Shown here: one piece after another, positions 55,747 through 64,000 of the stretch
Position numbering within the stretch: the stretch's first letter is position 1
Layout: the number at the start of each line of letters is the position of its first letter
Source of the DNA: Amphichorda felina
Lineage: Eukaryota > Ascomycota > Sordariomycetes > Hypocreales > Bionectriaceae
Direction: 5' to 3'
NCBI GenBank assembly: GCA_016490725.1
Contig: JAEMHR010000103.1
Coordinates: forward strand, 1 to 64,000
Length of the DNA stretch: 64,000 nucleotides
Program-made: the position numbers and the translations under genes
The notes under the pieces: model-generated
Seen by the model: the letters and a program-made list of their open reading frames with translations, nothing else
The model's database searches: none
What the model was told of the DNA's origin: nothing

Positions 55747-56936
55747 TGTGGCAACGGTTCGTGATGTTCGGAGGGGGCGGATGCAGAACGGAGAGACAAT
55801 GCGGGTCGCGCTGGCTGTCGATAGGAGATGGTTGAAGAAGACCCCGGGTTATTAGGCTGTGGGTTGTAGAGGGGAAAGCATTAGGAGCGACGATACGGCA
55901 AAGTGATAGAAACAAGTTAGAAGAGAGAGGTGGCGCTGCAAGTGAGTGCAAGATAGGGTTTGGCAATGGCGATAGGAGAAGTGGTCTGGGACCTGGAAAA
56001 TTGGGTTTTATGAGTCGGGCGATCGTACCTGCCGGAAGACCACTGGAGGGTGTCTCAGGGGTGCCGAGGGTTCCATGGTGGCACCACATTGTGGGCAAAA
56101 CAACGTGATCTGACTCTGACCTCTGACTCTTGCTATTCGCCTACCAGCAATATTATTATTGCGGTAGTATTCGTGCTTCAGACAAAAAAGGGCCTTCTAT
56201 TACACTCTCGGCTTTCTAGTTACTAATATGCATCACCAGATATAAAGACAGCTTTGCAGGTTACGTACCCAGTTACCTAGGTACTCAAGTTTTACCTTGC
56301 TTACTACCAGCACTATTGGTACTCTACCTACGATTACGAAGGCACGTGGCACCTACTATTAGTACGAGTACCACAGGTATTAGTATGTAATAATAGCTTA
56401 ATACTCATGCAATTTTGACGCAAGGACAATTATCACAAAACATCGCATTACAGACTTTTTCTTAAATAGAAGATGAAAAACAAAAAGAGAGAACTGGGGA
56501 CATTTTACATCATCCTGGCCATGTGAATCCTTCCCGATTAAGGCTGTTACCGTGGCTGATGTAAGCTATTGTGGCGCAGACCTTGCTTGGCACCGTAAGC
56601 AGGCAGTAGAGCCACTAAAAAGTGGATTTTACAGAGCCACTGCCGCAGCTGCGTCACCACCTAGAGGCACCTAGAGGCTAGCTTCAAGGCTTGGCCGAGC
56701 AGCCGATTCGATGAGCTCGCCAGTTGGAGCTCACGATCTGGGTGTAAAATTCTTCCATCATCTGTCATCTCACCATTCTGTCTCTATCTCTAGATCCTTC
56801 CCTTCATTACCTCAAGATCCCTGCCTTCTTGATCATAGCATACTTAGGATACCCTTCACAGATACGCAGGCGCAAACCCCTGGAACCCCGCAACAACACC
56901 CCGCGACGCCTTCACCAAATCACCAGCGCTTCCACC
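55747..56936. other. divergent promoter region of SCS7 and HET-C genes
   Basis: 1.2 kb. The left third is the hydroxylase leader. The middle (56100-56500) is AT-rich and carries the palindrome TACCTAGGTA (56274-56283) and several TAGTA/TACTA motifs. A CT-rich leader lies before the HET-C start, which also has an in-frame upstream ATG (56829) that I think is not used. No other gene is seen. Confidence 0.5.
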
Positions 56937-59470
56937 ATGGCGTCATTCGGTTGGTCGCGCGGTAGCGGATTGCTTCTCGCGATCGGCATATGTCTGCTTG
57001 TACTTCCTGGAAAAGCTGCCGCCTTTGGAGCCGGGAACATTCCCTCAATAGCCCAGGTTCGTCTATCTTTTCGGCGTCTTAAACTCACTGATAGGGTAAC
57101 GGCTAATCCTGTCTTCAGGTTGAAGGGCACAACTGGCGCCATGGAGGTTGGTGAAGACCATGCGCTATATATGGCTAGACGGATCGCTGACTTTTGTAAA
57201 GATATCGAAGATACCCTGGCGACCATTGCCTTCTTACATGGCAAGAAGTGGTCGTCCATGCTCATCAAGCGCGTCTACTTTGGCAACTTCCTGCGCGACT
57301 ATTCCCAGGCCCTCGATGTGGGAACACTGAAGAGCGTTAACGCCGAGACGATCCGAATTCTCGTTTGGGTTCTTTCCTTCATGGCATTTGGATATGCCAC
57401 TGAAGAGTTTGAAGTCACTGCCGACAGACTTGGCGTCTATCGCGCTGAAGAACACATCGACAATCCTCTGGGCTATGCAGACGGCCTGGATGCTACCAAG
57501 TTTGATAAGCGCCTCCGAGGACCTGTCCTGCCCGCGGAAACGGAGGTTGATCCTCGGACGGGAATGAAGAACTACATTGCGAACGAGTCCGGCCAGTGGG
57601 CGACCAGCGCCGGCTACATCAGATACAGCCTCGCCCGCAGCATCCACTTTGGCCGGCTCTACACCAGCGGATCTGGGCGCAAGGGAAACGAGGAGGACCT
57701 TTGCGAGGCACTCCGTTGTCTTGGACAGGCGCTCCATTGCCTTGAGGATTTCAGTGCCCACAGCAACTACTGCGAGCTCGCTCTGCGTGAGCTTGGCTAC
57801 CGCAATGTTTTTCCTCACTGCGGAACTCACTCCGAGGTCAATATCAACGGCAAAAGAGTATTTCCTCTCACAACTGGCACAGTAAGCACGCTGCTCTTAA
57901 TCCTTGTTTTGGGACGTACTGATTGAGTAGTTTGGCGCCGTCGACTTCCTTCACAGTGTCATCGGCGAAGCCACCGACCATTTCACACAGACCGAAGTCG
58001 ACGAAGTTGACATCGCGTTGAAGAACGCGGAGAAGGGAGCTGGCGGCGCTCAGGGTGGCGGACAGGGCTCCCGAGGCCTGTTCGACTTTGGAAGTTTTAA
58101 GGGGCCCAGCGACTTCATCTCTTTAGTTGGAAAGCTACCTGGCGTCGGCGATGGCTTTGCTTCGCAGGCGAGAGATCTCAAGGCCCAGTCTGACGCCCAG
58201 GAGCGGCAGAACCAAGCCCGTGCCAGCAGCGGCACTAACGTCAACGTTGTTCCCGGCATGAGCCCCGACTTTGACCCCGTCAAGACCGCTGGCAGGATCT
58301 ACCCCATCCTCCAATTTCGCGACAAGATCGTCAAGGCCATCAACCGGGGCATCGCCAAGGTCCCCGGACTCGAAAAGCTCCTCGACCACATTAGTGAGAC
58401 CCTGACGGCCTTTATCATGGGTCTACTCGCCCCGTACATCCGGCCCATTATCCAGCAAGTTTCCAAGTCCCTGAAGGAGGGCTCTTCAGGTGTCATCAAC
58501 GCAAGCGCCAGGTCGCAGCATGAGCCCTGGGAGAACCCCCGTTGCACGGATCCCACTCACAGCATGCTCGCCAAGGATCACTTCACCAATGTCCTGAACT
58601 CGTGCGCAGGCAGAGTTGCAGTTACTATCCTCCAATACTCTGTGCCGTAAGTCCACCATACCTTTCTCCTTGGAGAAGCCTCGCTAACATCGCCCAAGCC
58701 GCGTTCTTTATGCCTGGGAGAACACTGGCGTCCCTGTCGATGAGGTCGTTAATGATATCCTCCGCGCCTTCCACCACCCCGCCCTCCGCCATGATAGTGT
58801 CCAGATCCAGCGCGACATGTTCAACACCGTCAAGAAGTGGGCCGACGAGCATCCTCGCCGAAACCAACTTGAACACCTCCTCTCGTCCGAGTCTGTTCGC
58901 AATGGCAAGAACCACATCCTCAGCCAGGAGCAACACGCCCAACAGGAGGGACACAACTACCATGGAGGCCACTCTCACTCTCACGGTGCCCTCGAGAGCA
59001 TGATAGGCCGCTTTGGTCACGGAAAGGTTGCTGGCTCTCTCTGGTCCCAGGTCCGCACTCGCGACCTTGATGCCATGGAGGGCCGTGACGGCGATCCTTC
59101 GAAGGACTACATGTCCAACTCTCCCGCGCCCCCGGCGCAGCAGCACTTTGACTACGGATCAAACCCGCCGTACCAGCAGGGTCAAAGCGGCTACAATGCT
59201 CCTCCACCCCCACCGGGACAGTACTATTCCGGCTACGGGGCTCCTCCGCCTCAAGGCCCGCCTTCCCAGGGCTATGGGCCCCCTCCGGGACAGGGTGCCT
59301 ATGGATATGGGGCACCACAGCCCCAGGGGTACGCACAAGAGTATGCCGCGCCCCCAGGCCCGCCTCACCAAGGATACGGAGGGCCGCCTCCAGGACAACC
59401 CGGGTACGGGCCGCCGGGTGGACCGCCTCCGGGATGGCAGCAGTACCCCGGGCAGCACCGTCGATACTAA
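56937..59470 (+). CDS. het-c: HET-C protein (heterokaryon incompatibility family)
   Basis: A 771-residue secreted or surface-associated HET-C-domain protein. In Neurospora, allelic differences at het-c trigger death of fused cells. Five exons are 56937-57056, 57119-57146 (28 nt), 57202-57881, 57931-58646 and 58699-59470. A signal peptide covers residues 1-28 (LLLAIGICLLVLPGKAAAFG). The hallmark GHNWRHGDIEDT is assembled from exons 2 and 3, followed by MIKRVYFGN-like LIKRVYFGNFLRDYSQA, LGQALHCLEDFSAHSNYCE and FGAVDFLHSVIGEATDHF. The segment after DEVDIALKNAEKG (about 300-345) is where Neurospora alleles differ. The last 150 residues are Gly/Pro/Tyr/Gln-rich repeats. Whether it acts in self-recognition here is not shown; many species keep the gene monomorphic. 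Confidence 0.93.
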
Positions 59471-59881
59471 AGAGTTGGATGATCAATAACAGGATGGATA
59501 CGAATTGGTAAGACACATGGTAACGGTCATGAGGATGGAAATTCCCTGAAGCGGTTTATAGGAGCAGTTTATAGGAAAATCGTAACGAATAAATGCGTAA
59601 ATAGTCTTTTACAGTAAGCTTCTGAAGCCTTCCTGGAACAATGAGACTTGTCTCGGTTCTATAATCAGCCCTCGGATGCTTCTGTGTCCAAGTACACATG
59701 AAGGAATACCGAATGAAATATGTACTAGTATGCAGCTTAACGGCTATTATCTCCCCAACTCCACCCATGCTGTACAAAATAAGACGCAATATGCAGCAGA
59801 AGAATTCTAACTCGCAATGGCTGGGTATGAATAAAGTCAAGTATGCTTCCTTTTCAACAAAAACAAAATCACACACGCTGC
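59471..59881. other. 3' flanks of convergent genes
   Basis: 411 bp of AT-rich sequence between the HET-C stop and the PP2C stop, with a TACTAGTA palindrome at 59723. No gene is seen. Confidence 0.5.
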
Positions 59882-61819
59882 TCATTGCTTCGTCCTCCGA
59901 GGATCCTGCGCCTCGGTTCGGCGAATGTCGCGAATCTCCTTGGTGCCTAGGCTGCCCACGCCGCCCTCGGACCGACGCTCCCAGCCGCCTAGGCGAACTA
60001 CCTGGCAGGTGGCATTGTCTCCATCGTGCGACACCTCGGTGGCGTAATTGACGACGGCGGCAGCGCCCTCCTCTGGGGTGCGCGCCTCCTTGATAACGTC
60101 AACAATCTCCTGGTCGCTCAGGGTCCCCGACACGCCGTCGCTCATGAGGACCAGAAAGGCGTACTGCGCAGGGCCCATATTGACGCGGGTCATCTCGGGC
60201 TCGGCCGAGACGCCGATGCGCTTGCTCTTCATGTCGCCAAAGGAGCGGCTGTTGGCTAGGCCGGCGATGCGCTCCTCGCCGAAGCTGTCTCCTGAAACCA
60301 TGGACCCAGCCGCTGCGTACCGGCGCAGACGACGGCTCTCGCCTGGAGTGCCAGGGTGGTGGTCTGACGTGAGCGGGTGGGCTTGGCCGGTTGCTGTGTC
60401 ACACAAGAGGACGCGCGTGTCCCCTACATGTGCGACGAGGAGGGTGGAATGTGCACTAGGATGCCAGAATGGAGCGGGGGTGGGTGTCGATATAAGAGCG
60501 ATTGTGGCGGTTGATCCGCCTTTGAATCGTGTATGGCCCCCTATCCCATGGCCGGATGGAGGCGCATGGGGGACGCCCAGCACCTCGTCCGCGTTCAGGG
60601 GTGTGTCGCTTACCCTCAAATCGTCGGGATCTGGCTTCCTTGCCTGTGCGGCAACAAAGTCGAGGTCTGCCCTCAAGAAGGCATACGTTAGAACAGATTC
60701 GATGGATATCGCCGAGGCCTCTGTGGCATCGTTTGACAAGTCGAAGTAATCGGGGTTGAAGCGTCGGAAGTATCCGCCTATGGTGCGCTTGTAATCGCTG
60801 ACCAGCTCGCGCTGCATCCTGAGAGCCTTCCCACGCTCGGACACTTCGCACGACGCTGATTCAGCACCCTGTGAAGGCTCGTTGTGCTCCGCTGGTTCAG
60901 ATGAACGGGCCTCGTGCCCGCCTGATTGATCTGCATTTTTGATATTTCCGTCTGTCGCGCCCTTCATCAAGTGAGGCTCCTCGTGAGAATGCGTTTCGTG
61001 ATGCTGTCCGGGCTTCGTCTTACGCAGCGTGCTCCGGAGACCAAATTCTGTCGAGGCTTGCTCGATGTAGCCGTGCAGCTCATCTCTCAGAAACTGGGAG
61101 CATTGTGTCCCTCCATGCCCGTCGAACACCCCAAAGTAGAATATCTGCGGATCGCCCAGCGCGCTCTCAGCGGGTTTCGCCTCCCCAGGCTTCTGTCTGA
61201 TGACGCTCTGAGGGGCCCTCTTTGCGAATGCGGGGATGTCGATGGTCCCAGCTTGGTCGGCATCCTCATTGTACGCTCTGCTGCCCCGGGCGGTTGATGA
61301 CCCGAAGTGGTGCTTCGCCCGACGGAGCGGTATTCGAACGACTGTCAAGTCTCGAACTGTCGGCAGGTTCGGCGGCACGACGGCAGCAGAGGAGCCCGGG
61401 CTCGGAGTATGAGGAGTGGAGGCATCGCGGGGCAGGCCGTGGCCTGGGCGGCCGGTATCGGGATGGAGGGAGGAGGATGGGAGATGAGTTACGAAGTAGG
61501 TATGGAAGCCTCGCAGAGTCCTAGCCGTATGTGTCGAGCGGTGGGCTGGGCTGTTTCGGTGGTGTTGCCTGCATGTCTCGCGGCATCGGCGACGTTGCTC
61601 GACGGGGGATTTCGTTCTGGCAGCCGCCGGTGCTGCGTATCGGTAGCGGGCGCTCGTCCAAGTAAACCCTGGGGCTGTCGAGGAGTAGCGGATGCATCCT
61701 GCCTGCAAGTCCCGTGGTATCCCGCCTAGCGACGGCGACACGGGGCCTTGGCGGTCCCCTAATCGATGTGGGAGCGCTCGGGGCGCCCAGCGAGGTGCTC
61801 GTCGCGCTATGGATGCCAT
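59882..61819 (-). CDS. mitochondrial PP2C protein phosphatase (Ptc6/Aup1-like)
   Basis: An intronless Mg/Mn-dependent Ser/Thr phosphatase of 645 residues. The N terminus MASIARRAPRWAPRALPHRL is basic and without acidic residues, fitting a mitochondrial presequence, and is followed by about 150 Arg/His/Thr-rich residues. The PP2C core has RAYNEDADQ, the metal-binding FGVFDGHGG, a large insertion with acidic and His-rich low complexity, then STATIALIS, LLVAHVGDTRVLL, LTSDHHPG, LVLMSDGVSG and the final DGDNATCQVVRLGGWE. Yeast Ptc6 dephosphorylates pyruvate dehydrogenase E1-alpha and affects mitophagy, and the SSTARGSRAYNEDA start of the core resembles it. An in-frame ATG 30 codons upstream (61909) is less likely, because it would bury the presequence. 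Confidence 0.85.
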   Translation of the reverse strand: MASIARRAPRWAPRALPHRLGDRQGPVSPSLGGIPRDLQAGCIRYSSTAPGFTWTSARYRYAAPAAARTKSPVEQRRRCRETCRQHHRNSPAHRSTHTARTLRGFHTYFVTHLPSSSLHPDTGRPGHGLPRDASTPHTPSPGSSAAVVPPNLPTVRDLTVVRIPLRRAKHHFGSSTARGSRAYNEDADQAGTIDIPAFAKRAPQSVIRQKPGEAKPAESALGDPQIFYFGVFDGHGGTQCSQFLRDELHGYIEQASTEFGLRSTLRKTKPGQHHETHSHEEPHLMKGATDGNIKNADQSGGHEARSSEPAEHNEPSQGAESASCEVSERGKALRMQRELVSDYKRTIGGYFRRFNPDYFDLSNDATEASAISIESVLTYAFLRADLDFVAAQARKPDPDDLRVSDTPLNADEVLGVPHAPPSGHGIGGHTRFKGGSTATIALISTPTPAPFWHPSAHSTLLVAHVGDTRVLLCDTATGQAHPLTSDHHPGTPGESRRLRRYAAAGSMVSGDSFGEERIAGLANSRSFGDMKSKRIGVSAEPEMTRVNMGPAQYAFLVLMSDGVSGTLSDQEIVDVIKEARTPEEGAAAVVNYATEVSHDGDNATCQVVRLGGWERRSEGGVGSLGTKEIRDIRRTEAQDPRRTKQ

Positions 61820-62769
61820 TGGTCTTGCAGTGTAGATATCGGGGGAAGGAGTCTCGGATACAATAGCATCACGGCTCCTCGAGCAGTCAAGATTTGGGCA
61901 GCCGGGCAAGGAGTCAGGCCATAGGAGGAGTTGACACGGCGCAAAAAGATGAAGTCGGGCCGACGATCTGCGCCAAGATGCAGAAAGGACGTTGAGGTGG
62001 GAATTTATCGTCGATGCTTGGGCTCTCTATGCCCTACGGAGGAAGCTGGTTGTGTCGCAATGAAAGAAGAGTCGTGGCTATGGCGCAGGCTCCCACATCA
62101 GGCTGCTCAGCTTGGTAGAGGCTGAGAAGGTTGGCGATGGAGAAAGGGGCCACCAAGTTTGTTCGGTGTTGAGGACCCAACAACGGGCCGTGGGACAATG
62201 ATATCCGCCCAGCGGATAAGCGCAGGGCCGTAGCCTGTAGATAGCAACTCGGTAGGTGACGTTGCGCCCCACCAAGGCCCAGATTAGCTAGCCTGCAACG
62301 TACAACTTACCTAACCTACGGACCCTACAGGCCCTAGTCGCCCTACAGCGTGCTCCGAGATAGGCACTGAGACGCCACCATCTCCCGCCAGCGGCACCTC
62401 CGGCCCGCAGAGGCCCAGTGGGGCGTGGAACTTCAGACCTTCCAGCGAGACACTAATAACAGCCAGCGTCCACTGTGGCGGGATCTGCTGCAGTGACGTC
62501 CACCCAGCGGCATCTTTTTTTTTCTGCCTCCGGTCACGGAAGTGTCCAATGGCGATGCTCTCCTGACCGACTCGCAACAGCTCGATGGATACTATTACTA
62601 TCAAAAATTTCTTCTCCTGCTCCTGTCTGTAATTGCCCCTAGTCCCCTCCTGACGTATCGTGTACTTCCCGGCAGACGGTCCTCACTAGGCCCATGGACC
62701 CCCGCTCTTGAGACCCCACGTTATCCTGCTATCAATGTGTCTCGAACCACCATCGCCGTCGCAGGAAGC
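61820..62769. promoter_or_regulatory. divergent promoter of the PP2C and BTB-like genes
   Basis: 950 bp between divergent starts. An in-frame upstream ATG for the BTB-like gene exists at 62542, followed by Tyr/Leu-rich sequence unlike the conserved protein. No gene is otherwise seen. A run of T lies at 62515-62523. Confidence 0.5.
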
Positions 62770-64000
62770 ATGGGCGACTCCGTACCCGCGGACGGAGATT
62801 CTCCTGACGGTTCTGCGGCAGACGCCTCTGGTCATGGAGGAGGCCCTAGAGTGATAGAGGTCAAGCCAAAGGGCGACATCATCCTCGACGTCACCTTTGA
62901 AACATCCCCCGAAACACTGCGCAAGAGCCGCAAAGCCGCCCTCGCGGCATCGCGGAAAGCGGGCAACTCGGCGCCTCCGCCTCCGGATCTCAAGCCCAAG
63001 GTCAGGGCAGCGTACCGCGTGAGCCTGGGGGCTCTCAAGAAGCACTCCAAATACTTTGACAACCTGCTATCCAACTCGCACTTCCGTGAGGCAAAGCTCA
63101 TCACGGATGCCCATGACCTACTGGAGGCCAGGGGATCCAGCCCTGGCGAGGCAGATGCCAGCGAGCTGCCCTGGATCCCTATTGCTGATGACGACGAGGC
63201 CACCAAGGCTGCTGGGCGTGAGCATGCCTTTGAGGACATGCTGCGCATCATCCACCAGGAGCCACCTAAGACGGCCCGCACCACCATGTCCTACGTGACC
63301 ACGCTGGCCATCACAGCTGATCGCTTTGACTGCACTGCCGTTGTATCGCGTTGTCTGAACACCGACCTCAAGTTCAAGTGGCCCGTCACGAGCAGTCGCC
63401 CCATGCAAGACGACACCGGCCGGGCCACGGACGTCGAGCAGGTTCTACGGCAGAAGGTTCTCGTGTCGTGGCTGCTCGGCCAGCCGATGCGCCTACAACA
63501 GGCGACGCGCGAGCTCATTATGCGTGGATCGAGCCACTGGAGTGCCTTCTACAATGATGATGCTGACACGACAGCTGCGTGGTGGACGTTGCCCGACGGC
63601 CTGGAACGTGAGTTGACTCCCCTTGCTCATGCGCGAAAACGTAGTGTGTGATGTTGACATGTCCCAAGACGAGCTCCAATACCGCCGCGAATGCATCCTC
63701 AACACCATCGCCTCCGTCCAGCGGCACTTCCTCCAACTGTACACGTCGCGCGAGCGCCAGTGCAAGCTAGGCTACGACTCGAGCGCCGCGTGCGACTCGT
63801 TCCAGCTCGGCCAGCTGCTGCGGTTCCTCATGTCCAAGAACCTGCTCTTCCTCGTCGACTTCAGCCCCGTGTCCCTCGACACCGTGCCGGACACGTCCAT
63901 GGTCGAGATTGACGAGCTGCTCACCACACTACGGCAGTGCCCCAGCTACCAGGTCGACAAGCACCACACCAACTGCGGCCCGCGCATCCGCGTCGAGCCC
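62770..64000 (+). CDS. BTB/POZ-like domain protein, partial at the right edge
   Basis: The N-terminal 390 residues of a gene continuing past the window. Exon 1 (62770-63607) and exon 2 (63669 onward) are joined by a 61-bp intron (GTGAGT...CCCAAG). After an acidic disordered leader (MGDSVPADGDSPDGS...) comes GDIILDVTFE, then YRVSLGALKKHSKYFDNLL and FREAKLITDA, the usual shape of a fungal BTB domain with a Lys/Pro-rich insertion between the first strand and the second. The following helical part (EDMLRIIHQEP, YVTTLAITADRFDC) resembles the back helices of BTB proteins. Exon 2 starts HELQYRRECILNTIASVQRHF. The function is unknown; fungal BTB proteins are often Cullin-3 adaptors or uncharacterised. 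Start chosen at MGDSV, just before the conserved part. Confidence 0.8.

Noticed and set aside
61820..61909. Upstream ATG extending the PP2C protein by 30 residues
   Set aside because: The extension contains acidic residues and precedes a good mitochondrial presequence at MASIARR, so the inner Met is favoured.
62542..62769. Upstream in-frame ATG of the BTB-like gene
   Set aside because: The added residues are Tyr/Leu-rich leader-like sequence with no conserved content. The Met at 62770 lies just before the conserved part.
1..64000. CRISPR arrays, rRNA genes and intact transposons
   Set aside because: None are visible. There are no regularly spaced repeats, no rRNA-like sequence, and no reverse transcriptase or transposase ORF of useful length.

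Overview
This window is nuclear DNA of a filamentous ascomycete (Pezizomycotina, most likely Sordariomycetes). The signs are many short GT-AG introns of about 44-75 bp, GC-rich coding sequence separated by AT-richer spacers, and families found in such fungi: HET-C, CFEM, 2EXR, Zn2Cys6 regulators, a fungal Chl4/CENP-N and a CYS3/MetR-like bZIP. I cannot name the genus. Exon models were built by hand from splice signals, reading-frame continuity and remembered family alignments. No RNA evidence or database search was available.

Left part, 1-6346: an APH-like phosphotransferase gene whose two conserved halves lie in different frames, an HNH-nuclease-domain gene, and an AT-rich spacer with only doubtful ORFs.

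6347-18498: a compact six-gene block that reads as a catabolic cluster. It holds an APC-family amine/GABA-type permease, an NAD(P)-dependent aldehyde dehydrogenase, a Zn2Cys6 regulator, a DAO-family FAD amine oxidase (PuuB-like), an AmdS-like amidase and a GNAT acetyltransferase. Together these could import an amine, acetylate it, oxidise it to an aldehyde, oxidise that to an acid and then remove the acyl group. This resembles the bacterial Puu (gamma-glutamyl-putrescine) route, with acetyl in place of glutamyl. The permease and the aldehyde dehydrogenase share a divergent promoter carrying three adjacent GATA sites, which suggests AreA-type nitrogen control. The pathway is inference; the clustering is seen.

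18499-29304: accessory-looking DNA. It contains a strongly diverged, C-terminally shortened Cdc37-like Hsp90 co-chaperone, a 2EXR protein, a GPI-anchored CFEM protein and long gene-poor spacers.

29305-43509: mostly housekeeping genes. These are ribonucleotide reductase large subunit, a TatD nuclease (divergent from it), Chl4/CENP-N, a CYS3/MetR-like bZIP with a long intron, a small conserved protein and an eight-exon PLP aminotransferase.

43510-64000: a gene-poor spacer, a vWA protein, an unrecognised coiled-coil protein, the splicing factor Rsd1/RBM39, sphingolipid fatty-acid alpha-hydroxylase (Scs7), HET-C, a mitochondrial PP2C (Ptc6-like) and a BTB-like gene cut off by the right edge. The spacers across the window repeatedly carry the palindrome TACTAGTA, which I did not find in any gene.
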